Assembly (NCBI GenBank): GCA_029298735.1
Contig: JANSLP010000356.1
Coordinates: forward strand, 1 to 32,244
DNA: 32,244 nt
From: Ophiostoma sp. CBS 140.51
Lineage: Eukaryota > Ascomycota > Sordariomycetes > Ophiostomatales > Ophiostomataceae
Direction of reading: 5' to 3'
The notes below the pieces were generated by a model. That model made no database searches, had not been told where the DNA came from, and saw only the letters and a list, made by a program, of their open reading frames with translations. Shown here piece after piece: positions 18,710 to 27,343 of the stretch. The translations under genes were made by a program, and so were the position numbers. Every line of letters begins with the position of its first letter. Position 1 is the stretch's first letter.

Positions 18710-21028
18710 TTAAAGGTCCAAAAGGGCAGCTGAGAGTTTCACAAAGTCGTTTGGCACGCCGAGTCCAGTAACAGCATCCCACCCAGGCGCTGCTGGCCAG
18801 CCTGTGGGCCAACCTGTCCTATTAAACGGCATACACCCCTTGCTAACCCCATATGTGACATCTTCCAGTATGCCCTGCACTTGAGGTGAGTACAATGCAG
18901 CGTTAAGCCAGCCCAGAGGCGACTTTCCGGCTTTAAGCCGCTGATCGTTGGCCAAAGCTATCATAGCTGCCACAACCGGCGTGCTGGCACTGGTTCCAGT
19001 TGCTATCGATGGCACGCCGCCCCAAACAACGCCGAAATTTGTTCCAATGACGGAAATATCGGGAAATCCACGCCCGGTGCGGTTGAAGAGCCCGGCTTTG
19101 TTGTCGCCGATGCGGTCCAGGTAGGCATTGACGGTATCGTTTTGCCATGCTGGACGAGAAAAGTAGTTGCTGAAGCCACCGGAGCTGTAGTCGGCGGCAA
19201 CCGCTGGCGGAATGGTACCAGGTCCACCAATGCCAGTTTCAGTCGAGCCAACGGCTGTAACCCACGGACAAGATGCTGGGAATGTCGGCTGCAGCGGGTG
19301 TTTGTTAGAGCCATCGCCATGGACGCACGAGTCGCTGACGCCATGACTTCCGCCATCCCCTGTGGCCACGAGGACAGTGGTGCCACGGGCTGCTAGCTGC
19401 ATAAAAAGCTGGCAAACACGCGTTGCGTATGGCTGTGGCACCGTTTGCTCATCGTCGCTGTAGGATATGGAGAGCACGTGTGGAATAGTATCCGCAGGCT
19501 GGTCGAGGAGATACTCGAGAAGGGCGAGGAACGGCTCGTTGGTCGAGTGTCTGGGGTCTCGGCGGCTGCCGGCGGGATTGATTTTATCAGCGATGCCACC
19601 GGTGCTGTAGAATGTAACTTGTGAAGGGTAGCCCAAGGCCATGCCGTACTCAACATCCAGCGATGCCTCCATTCCAGCCAGGAACCGTGGCACCTGAACA
19701 TTTACCCCGTTATTTACATTCACCGTGGTGAAGTTGTAAGCCGGGTTGCCAGGACCTTGGAAGGCTATGCTCGGCGCGGAGATTTGGAGGAACTCGTTGA
19801 CATCTTGGTGGTTGACGTATTCATTTAAAAACCCGGCAATGCCAAGCCGCACAGATGATTTAGGGGCCACTGTCGTAGGTATGTTTGTTGGTAAAAATGA
19901 GTATGGGGGGATGGTTTTAGACGATGCCGACGTTGCTACTGATGCTGCTGAGACGTGCATTGGATCGAATGATATTGCTTTTCCAGGGTCCAATGACACT
20001 CCAATTGGTGTTGTTGGTGCAGGCGGCTCTGGATTCTTGGGAAATATAGACACCGCAGCTCGTGCAAACCGGCCTGTTGGTGTAGAGGAAGCATGAGTAG
20101 TGGATGGTGTTGATGGTATCAATGCCTTGGTCGAGTTGGTCTTCGCCATCCCGCTATGGGGTAATAGTGGCCAGTTGTACATTTGACGAATGCAATTCGG
20201 TGTAATAAAATTAGGTATGCAGGACATCAACGACGGGTTCCAAGGCGAGTATGAACTGTTGATACGGCCTTGGCTTGGTCCAGAGCCACCCCATCCGGGG
20301 CCGCCGTATACTCCCCAACCGCCACCAGGACCTTCGCCACCGGGACCGTCGTAGGAGCCACCAAATCCGGGGCCACCGCCTCCACCTCCGCCCACCCCTG
20401 GCCCTTTCTTCTGTCGCCTCTGAAATCTTGTCAGCCTCGTCTTCCGACGGGCAACTGGTGCTAGTTGTGTGGAAGGTAGTTGGCGAGAATCGGTCGGCGG
20501 CATGAAGTGGGCTAGAGGGAAGACAAAGTCAACATAGTCGGCTAGAGCCTTTGGTATTGAGTAAGACTTGGAGCGTAGAACGGATGTCGTGCTGTTCTTG
20601 TAGGCGTAGTAGGATATGTCGGCCTCAAATAATGTCTGTATGGTGTTGACAGTGGCATTGAACTTCACCCACGCCCCATCCACTCTTGTGTCATTGATGC
20701 CACTATCGGCTAGCCAGCTCAGGACGTAATTGATAGCGTCATTTTGTGGTGCTCGGTAGGGCGCAAGCTGTGCGTTTGATAAATGTGTAGAGGATGAGGT
20801 TGGCCGACCGATCTGTTGTAGCATGTACTTCTCAAGCTCAGCCAACTTGGGCTGTGAGAGGGCGATGGAGACACTGAGCGTCTCATGCAGTGGTGCGTCA
20901 GCCTCGATGTGCCATCCGACTGGGAGTGTCTTTTTGTGTTCGAGGACGATGGTCGCTCGTCCGTAGACGGATGGCGCGAGGAGAAGGGAGAGGTACCCAA
21001 CAAGGGCAGCTAGGGCAGAAACGCGCAT
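18710..21028 (-). CDS. Secreted S53 (sedolisin) serine-carboxyl peptidase, tripeptidyl-peptidase type
   Basis: A single-exon gene of 772 residues. The frame is open to 21145, but the first ATG is at 21028, followed by a signal peptide (about 1-23). An activation propeptide (about 34-178) is followed by a basic stretch with RR and KK pairs (194-208) and a Gly-rich linker (209-250). The catalytic domain shows the ITPNCIRQMYN entry motif (275-285), Glu454 and Asp458 in MEASLDVEY, Asp558 in the ATGDGG oxyanion motif, and nucleophile Ser680 in TGTSASTP. The calcium-site residues lie in ILEDVT (720-724) and WDAVTGLG (750-757). It cleaves proteins outside the cell at acidic pH; whether it is an endo- or tripeptidyl-peptidase cannot be told. 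About 105 Pro/Ser/Thr-rich residues (288-393) are inserted after the entry motif, which is unusual. It is longer than typical fungal members (roughly 580-650). Confidence 0.93.
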   Translation of the reverse strand: MRVSALAALVGYLSLLLAPSVYGRATIVLEHKKTLPVGWHIEADAPLHETLSVSIALSQPKLAELEKYMLQQIGRPTSSSTHLSNAQLAPYRAPQNDAINYVLSWLADSGINDTRVDGAWVKFNATVNTIQTLFEADISYYAYKNSTTSVLRSKSYSIPKALADYVDFVFPLAHFMPPTDSRQLPSTQLAPVARRKTRLTRFQRRQKKGPGVGGGGGGGPGFGGSYDGPGGEGPGGGWGVYGGPGWGGSGPSQGRINSSYSPWNPSLMSCIPNFITPNCIRQMYNWPLLPHSGMAKTNSTKALIPSTPSTTHASSTPTGRFARAAVSIFPKNPEPPAPTTPIGVSLDPGKAISFDPMHVSAASVATSASSKTIPPYSFLPTNIPTTVAPKSSVRLGIAGFLNEYVNHQDVNEFLQISAPSIAFQGPGNPAYNFTTVNVNNGVNVQVPRFLAGMEASLDVEYGMALGYPSQVTFYSTGGIADKINPAGSRRDPRHSTNEPFLALLEYLLDQPADTIPHVLSISYSDDEQTVPQPYATRVCQLFMQLAARGTTVLVATGDGGSHGVSDSCVHGDGSNKHPLQPTFPASCPWVTAVGSTETGIGGPGTIPPAVAADYSSGGFSNYFSRPAWQNDTVNAYLDRIGDNKAGLFNRTGRGFPDISVIGTNFGVVWGGVPSIATGTSASTPVVAAMIALANDQRLKAGKSPLGWLNAALYSPQVQGILEDVTYGVSKGCMPFNRTGWPTGWPAAPGWDAVTGLGVPNDFVKLSAALLDL

Positions 21029-22457
21029 CCTCACGCTTTTTGCTTTAACGTAAAGAAAACAGGAAAATAGGCATTCTGGAGGACGAAGATGTCGTGATGG
21101 AAAGGAGAAGAGTACAAATGGGTACAAATAAACGAGATAGCGCAAGAAATAGTGGCGGCAGGCAAGTAAAATGATGTGAAGTCTCTCAAAGAGGAGTGAA
21201 GTCGTCTCGTGAGCTCACGGGCAGAGATACAGACAGGGCAGGCGAGGGCTACTTGGCAACGAAGTGGTGGGTGTCGAGAAGTCTGAAATCCACGTCACAT
21301 TGCCCAGAAATGGATTCATGAAGAGGCAGGACAAGTGAGATTGTAGATACAAGCGGAGATGAAGGCCCAAACGCGACACGCGAAAAAAATGGAGGGAAAA
21401 CATAAAACGGAAGAAGAAACGGTCGGTTGGGAAGTCGCGATGTTGTCACACTCGGCTCCTTCCCTACCAAAATAGTTTAGAGGCGGATTTGGGGGCCGGG
21501 TTACCAATGTGGTGGAGAGCGACCGACAATCAACTGCCCTCTTTCTCTTGCCTTTTTGGACCCCCATTTCATATAAAGATTTGACGTCGAGCCGCGTATG
21601 CTACGGAAGGAGCGCAAATGGAACAGGGAAGTGTGCGAAAATGGTGTGCAATCAAGATAGGAAAGAGACAGAAGGATACCGGAGAGTGTGCATCCTGTTC
21701 CGGGGCCAATTAGTTAGAGACGCAGAGTCAATTAGATAATGCATCGATGTTACCTAGTAAGGCAAGTAATAAGGCGATTAAGCAAAAAAAGAACAAAAAG
21801 TGTTCATAACAGAAACATCAAAGGTATTAGCGGGTATTAAGAGGCTCAGCTAAGGCCCGAAAGGAGCATAAAAAGAGTAACAAAACCAGCTCTACGTCTA
21901 TAGTCAGCAAGGAGACGCAAAGTCTCAAGCTGGAACGTGGCATTCAGCCGGAGAAGAGACAAAAAGAAGAGCGGGCCAGAAGCTCTTGGCCAGCTGGGAA
22001 TCTGTCCACAGCTATATACAATGTCGGACCGTGGCTCAAAAGATACTGGGAAGCGAGTGTCTGTTGGCGGCTCGAAATGAAGTGCCGTATGAAGTGGTGT
22101 CGACGTGTTAAAAATAGAATAGAGTGCCGAAGGAGGAGAATGGAATGAATAAGAGAAGGCGATTAGGATGATGAGACAATAAATTATGAAGAGGGGAAGA
22201 TAGGTTGAGAACAAACCGGAAGTTGTTTCTAAAGAAAAAAAATATTGCCAAAACCATTCAAAACCTAGAAGGTTCGAAGCAAGGCTAGATAGAAACAAAT
22301 TTCAAAAATGAAGTAATTTCATATTCTATCATAAAATAAAAAGACAGGCATTAACGATAAGTGACAGCCGATAGCAGAGACATGAAAAAAAAATAAGGGC
22401 AAAACTCCTGGTATCACTGCGCAAGCGGAGCATCTCTGGCTGGTGTTGCTCTCTTCT
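21029..22457. other. Intergenic 1.4 kb: S53 promoter and dehydrogenase 3' region
   Basis: I see no supported gene here. The longest open frame (22298-21846, minus) begins with TTG and has no ATG near its start. A plus-strand TATAAAG near 21571 is followed only by very short frames. The left part should be the promoter of the peptidase gene, and the right part, AT-rich, the 3' UTR of the dehydrogenase gene. Confidence 0.6.
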
Positions 22458-23474
22458 TTACAAAAACTCCTTGACCTGCTCCTCGTTCCAGGCCCAGAAC
22501 CGCGCACAACCACCTGTACCGCCATCTGACTCAGGCTTCGTGGCCGAGACCAGGTTCGTTTTGAGCGGGTAGATGCGACCAAAGGGAATAATCCAGCCGC
22601 CGGTCTGCTCGAGAGTGATTTCAGGTGACGTTGAGGCAAAGACCATCGTCGACGCACCGAGCGGAGGCGGGTAGCACAGCGGTGACACCATGAAGCGGAA
22701 GACGGCGCCCATGTCGCGGGCCAGCTCGGTGTGCAGGTTGCCCGGGTTGATGGGCAGGCTGACAATGTTGTCGTTGCGGTGGCGGCGGGCGTACTCGACG
22801 CCCAGAGCCCAGACACCGGCTTTGCTGATACCGTAGCGGTCAATGGCTTTGGGCACGCCGCCCTTGCCGTTTGGGTCGTAGGCAATGTTATCGAGGGCGA
22901 CGCCTTCGCCCTCGACGCCAGCCGCTTCAAGGCCGTATGAGGACAGCCAGATGACACGCACGGCGTTGGTTGCAGGCAGGCTCTTTTTGGCGGTGGCCTG
23001 AAGCAGTGGGGTGAGCAGCTCGGTGAACAAGAAGGTGCCGACGCAGTTGACGCCAATGGTCAGCTCGTGGCCCTGGGCGGTGCGGCGTAACGGGTCGGAA
23101 CCCATGGCTCCAGCATTGTTGTAGAGTGTGTGAAGGGCAGTCGTCTCTTGGGCAAGGAACGTCTGGGCAGACTTTTTGACATTGGCGAGGTCGCTGAGGT
23201 CGAGCTCCAAGAAGATGAGCTCGCCCTTGGCGTCTGGCCGCGAGGCTTTAATGTCGTCGATGACGGGTTGCATGCGCTCAATGGACCGAGCAGCAACGTA
23301 GACCTTGGCGTTGCGAGCGTAGAGAATCCGTGCCGTTTCTTTGCCAAGACCGGAGTTGGCGCCGGTAACCAGGTGGACACGACCGGTCTGGTCAGGCACA
23401 TCGGCCTCGACAAACGTTGGCTTGGGCGGGAAGAACTGCGTCCACGCGCGGGAGAAGTTGGATGGCTCGCCCAT
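22458..23474 (-). CDS. Short-chain dehydrogenase/reductase (SDR)
   Basis: A single-exon gene of 338 residues. The frame is open further upstream, but the family-like part begins at ATG 23474 (MGEPSNFSRAW). It is a classical SDR Rossmann fold: cofactor motif TGANSGLG (37-44), an acidic/polar LDLSD at 91-95, NNAG (119-122), catalytic Ser at 178/179, Tyr214 and Lys218 in YGISK. The overall look is that of the retinol-dehydrogenase/WWOX-like subgroup common in filamentous fungi. The basic residue after the first strand (AARS, 61-64) suggests NADP(H). The substrate is unknown. No signal peptide or clear membrane anchor is seen. The long C-terminal part (about 265-338) probably forms a substrate lid. 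No biosynthetic genes lie beside it, so a secondary-metabolite role is not supported. Confidence 0.92.
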   Translation of the reverse strand: MGEPSNFSRAWTQFFPPKPTFVEADVPDQTGRVHLVTGANSGLGKETARILYARNAKVYVAARSIERMQPVIDDIKASRPDAKGELIFLELDLSDLANVKKSAQTFLAQETTALHTLYNNAGAMGSDPLRRTAQGHELTIGVNCVGTFLFTELLTPLLQATAKKSLPATNAVRVIWLSSYGLEAAGVEGEGVALDNIAYDPNGKGGVPKAIDRYGISKAGVWALGVEYARRHRNDNIVSLPINPGNLHTELARDMGAVFRFMVSPLCYPPPLGASTMVFASTSPEITLEQTGGWIIPFGRIYPLKTNLVSATKPESDGGTGGCARFWAWNEEQVKEFL

Positions 23475-24883
23475 TTTGCATGTGAAGGTTAGATCAAATC
23501 TTGGGAATTGGTCTGGGTCTTGACAAAATAAGGCCGAGCCGTAGGGCTGTCGAGATGTCAGACCGTTTTCAAGATAAACGAGACCTCGAACAATTGACAG
23601 ATGACAGCTTCCGTCTTGGCTTGATCTGGACACCGATGACCTTTTATTCCTCTCTCCTCCCCTTCGACCTCTTCCACAATGAAGCAATTCCAACCGGGCA
23701 CTCGGGCGTTGGGAAACCCCCGCCCCTTTGTGGTGTGGAATCACGCACGAAACGGGCAGGGTGCGAGCTGCCGTGTAAGATGTGACGGAGATATCGCTTC
23801 TCGTCCACCGAATGGAACGGCAGAGCCACTGCCAATCAGTGCTCCGCGCCCTGGCATCGACAGCACAAGTTACCTAAAGCGCGGGGAACTACTTTGGAGG
23901 GGGACGTTTTGGGCAAGAAAACATGGCAGGTGTGAAATCCTTCTCAGACGCAGAAAGTCTGTACAGGGGCCATGCCTTGTTGAGCGCTGTTGGTCGGCGG
24001 ATAGAACAGTCGGGCAGGATTGAATGATGCAAAATGAGACATAACACTCCTGTTTCTGTGAACATAGAAGGGCCGTTACAGGCACTCATTCTGCCTTGCG
24101 ATCGATCGTGTTGACGCAAGGCCGCAGATTTTATGTCCGCGATATGTCACAGCCTGTCTGTGTGTTGACTTTGAGCTGGACTGAATTGAAAGGAGATTCC
24201 CAAGGAAGGCTTTAGGAAGGAGCTACTGTGGACAGAGGTAGCCAATGTATATGTCACAGCTCCTGGGCGTATCAGGTTCGTCAGCGGCAAGACATCGTAC
24301 CGATTCTGAGCGTTTGGATACAAGACATCTAATTCTTGTATTGTGCGACACGATGTTTCTCGTCCCATATATAGATGTATGTCATCCGAACAGATCTTGA
24401 GAGATGAACGGGTTTCTTTGCTCCCAGTGTCCCAGTATTTGGACAGTGCATATGTACAATATTTCAATCACACACTGTTTACAACAAGTAGCAGGTGGGA
24501 TGTCTTTTCTGCCGTCTCACACCGCCAGCCACTTCCCCTGAAAGCTCCGACAACGGTCCAACGGCTGCAAAGTACAACGAGGCTACATTCACATCGTACA
24601 TCGGACTTCAATTGACAGATATACCCTGATATGTTTTGCGCGCCGCGAAAGCGCGAGCCTTTTTGCAGTCCCTTCTCGAATTCACCGTCATTGCAGGGCC
24701 TCGCGCCAAGCTCGGCGTTGCGCGTTGTCTTCTCTGTCACAGGAGTCGGAATATGCTTTTCGTCTCTGTTTTGTTTGCCTCAGTGAGCAAAGCGGGGCCG
24801 TTCTCCTCCGAATTTGCCGATCACCAGACGAAAGCGCCTACCCTAAAGAGGACTAGCGGTGAACGTGTTGGACAGCAGTTGTA

Positions 24884-24919
24884 GGGGTTTTGGGGGAAGG
24901 AGGGGGACTTTTGGGGGGG
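24884..24919 (+). promoter_or_regulatory. G-quadruplex motif upstream of malate dehydrogenase
   Basis: Four G-runs of 4, 5, 5 and 7 bases are separated by loops of 4, 5 and 6 bases, which fully meets the usual G-quadruplex definition. It lies about 425 bp upstream of the ATG at 25345. A regulatory role is inference. Confidence 0.6.
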
Positions 24920-25227
24920 TAGTTTCGAGGCGGCATTCCCCTAAAAAATTTGAACAGCTCCCCTGTCGCTCTCACAGTGCATCGAGTATTTACCGCCAGC
25001 AACCACGGGCAACCTCAAAGCTGTGGACTGTGGGCAGTCGCAACCAACGCAGCCACGGCCTTGTGCCCGCACAGAACCTTCCTTGTTCCCAGATGAGCCC
25101 ACCTGGGGAAAAAGCGTATCCACACACAGCACAAGCTGGCTTGGTTTTGGTGGGATGTGGGATGCCGGAGCCCCAGCCAAGGGCGCAAAATATGGCGCAG
25201 CGCCATTTCCATCCATCCACACATAAG

Positions 25228-25325
25228 AATTTCGTGCTTTTCCGTTGTCTTCCTCTCCCTCTTTTCCCTCTTCTCTTTCTCTCCACCTTCTTGTGCTTCA
25301 ATTGTTCTTTTTCTTCACATCCTCC
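25228..25325 (+). promoter_or_regulatory. Pyrimidine-rich leader of malate dehydrogenase gene
   Basis: A CT-rich tract of about 100 bases runs almost up to the start codon. Such tracts are typical of strongly transcribed filamentous-fungal genes and often surround the transcription start. Confidence 0.5.
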
Positions 25326-25344
25326 ACCCTTTTCAACCGCAAAC

Positions 25345-26542
25345 ATGTTCGCTGCCAGAATCCAGAGACGTGCCTTCTCGGCCTCCGCCCGTGACGTGAG
25401 TATTTTGTATTTTATTTTTATTTTTTGAAAAACAAAACATCTCGGCCCTCTTTTTTGTCTCGTACCTCGGCCGGGCTTCCGTTGCGCCGGCTGTCACAAT
25501 TGCTTCACGGCAGACGGTCGTGGGCACAGATTTAAAGGTAGCTCAAGCTTGTACGCTTTGCTAACTCGCTTGCCCGCATCTACAGCTCTCCAAGGTCACC
25601 GTCCTCGGCGCTGCCGGTGGCATTGGCCAGCCGCTTTCGCTCTTGCTGAAGCTCAACCCCCGTGTTACCGAGCTTGCGCTGTACGACATCCGCGGCGGCC
25701 CCGGTGTCGCTGCCGACATCTCCCATGTCAACACCAAGTCGACCGTCAAGGGCTACGAGCCGACCGCCTCCGGCCTGTCCGCTGCCCTCAAGGACTCCAA
25801 GGTCGTCCTGATCCCTGCTGGTGTTCCCCGCAAGCCCGGCATGACCCGTGATGATCTGTTCAACACCAACGCCAGCATCGTCCGCGACCTGGCCAAGGCT
25901 GTCGCCGAGTCAGCCCCTGACGCCAACGTCCTGGTCATCTCCAACCCCGTCAACTCCACCGTCCCCATCGTCAAGGAGGTCTTCAAGGCCCGCGGTGTCT
26001 ACAACCCCAAGCGCCTCTTCGGTGTCACCACCCTCGACGTCGTCCGCGCCAGCCGCTTCGTCTCCGAGATCAAGGACACCGACCCCAAGGATGAGAACAT
26101 CACCGTCGTTGGTGGCCACTCCGGTGTCACCATTGTCCCCCTCTTCTCCCAGAGCTCGCACCCCGACCTGTCCTCCAACGCTGAGTTGGTCAAGCGTGTC
26201 CAGTTCGGTGGTGACGAGGTCGTCCAGGCCAAGGACGGTGCCGGTTCCGCCACCCTGTCCATGGCCATGGCCGGTGCCCGCATGGCCGACTCTGTCCTGC
26301 GCGCCGCTCAGGGCGAGAAGGGCGTCGTTGAGCCCACTTTCGTCGAGAGCCCCCTGTACAAGGACCAGGGCATCGAGTTCTTCTCCTCCAAGGTCGAGCT
26401 CGGCCCCGAGGGTGTTGAGAAGATCCTGCCCGTCGGCGAGGTTGATGCCGTTGAGCAGGGCCTGCTCGAGGCTTGCTTCACTGACCTGAAGAAGAACATT
26501 GCCAAGGGCGTCGAGTTTGTTGCCTCCAACCCCGGCAAATAA
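25345..26542 (+). CDS. mdh1: Mitochondrial malate dehydrogenase
   Basis: Two exons, 25345-25395 and 25586-26542, give 335 residues. The 190-nt intron has a GTGAGT donor, a CTAAC branch site and a TACAG acceptor (phase 0). Residues 1-17 are an Arg/Ala/Ser-rich mitochondrial presequence. The enzyme follows: NAD-binding GAAGGIGQ (25-32), the substrate loop with Arg99 and Arg105 in VPRKPGMTRDD, NPVNSTVPI (137-145), Asp168 and Arg171 in LDVVRASRF, and catalytic His195 in GGHSG. It interconverts malate and oxaloacetate with NAD in the mitochondrial matrix (TCA cycle, malate shuttle). Codon use is strongly biased to C-ending codons, more than in its neighbours, as expected for high expression. No peroxisomal targeting signal is present (it ends NPGK). 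ATG 25345 has good context (CAAACATG). An in-frame ATG further up at 25192 lies within the leader. Confidence 0.97.
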
Positions 26543-27343
26543 GCGTGTCGGCCCCCGATGACATTTCTTATTTGAGCCGAGTTGCGTTGAGCGGATCGCC
26601 TTGTGTTTTTTGGTAGCCTTTGTTTTTTTCGCAAAAGAAAAAGTAGAAAGAGAATACCATGGCCGGGACGAGATACTTAAAAAAGACAATAAACTAAAAC
26701 GAAAACCCTATATGACATGAATAAAAACGAAAATTCTGAAAATCGAAAGCGTCTGCTTGGATACTCATGATAGACTCGGCAGCAAAGGCTGTGCGACTGT
26801 ACGATATACGCGGAAATGATAATCTCTCCTCTTTTCTCTTTATGTTGACTGCTGCGAGCCTCGTAATCTACACGACCATGCAAACCAAACTAAACATATT
26901 TCACACTATTGTTCTTTATGTAACTTGTCTATGACTTTTTTTTATGTAATATAGCGAGGTGAGTGTATTGGGCTTGTTCCAAAATAATAAAACCCATAAG
27001 TAACAAAAGAAAGTGAATAAAATATAACATGCGGAAAATGCAAAACAATCAAATCCATGTCCATAACAAGAGACACCGCGGGCAAATTCTGTTTTTGTCC
27101 CGCCATTATTTTTTGGGCTTAACAATATTCAAAGCCATTTCTTCAACATACGAGCCTCGACGACGAAACATCCTTTCGAGGGAGGGGAAATCAATCCCCT
27201 TCATGCAATGCATCCAATCCTGCTGCCGCGCCGGACGCGCGCAGCCGTTCCCCTCTTTCTGTCGTCTCGTCTATTGGTAGTCGTCCCCTCTCTCCCCTTT
27301 CTCTCCAATACTACCCCCATCTTACTTTCATTTCGCATCCTCT
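26543..27343. other. Convergent intergenic region (malate dehydrogenase / Spf1 3' ends)
   Basis: About 800 bp lie between converging stop codons. The region is AT-rich in its middle and has no supported open frame. It should hold both 3' UTRs and terminators. Confidence 0.6.
26688..26693 (+). terminator. Candidate poly(A) signal of malate dehydrogenase
   Basis: AATAAA lies about 146 bp after the stop codon in an A-rich context. Fungal poly(A) signals are loose, so this is only a likely position. Confidence 0.35.

Larger units (their letters stand above)
23475..25344. other. 1.9 kb divergent gap between dehydrogenase and malate dehydrogenase genes
   Basis: No gene is recognised. The open frames here start with non-ATG codons or lack any family features. 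The right part is the malate dehydrogenase promoter: a G-quadruplex motif (24884-24919), a 15-bp perfect palindrome (25192-25206) and a long pyrimidine tract leading to the start codon (about 25228-25325). Confidence 0.6.

Noticed and set aside
22268..22290. GGTTCGAA-like string resembling a tRNA T-loop
   Set aside because: The flanking bases do not form the 5-bp T-stem and no anticodon or acceptor arms are found around it.
21846..22298. A 150-codon hydrophobic frame on the minus strand
   Set aside because: It starts with TTG and has no ATG near the start; the hydrophobicity comes from AT-rich DNA.
25910..26689. A 259-codon minus-strand frame opposite malate dehydrogenase
   Set aside because: Shadow of the extreme C-ending codon bias; its Gly/Asp/Val-rich composition is just the complement of common codons.
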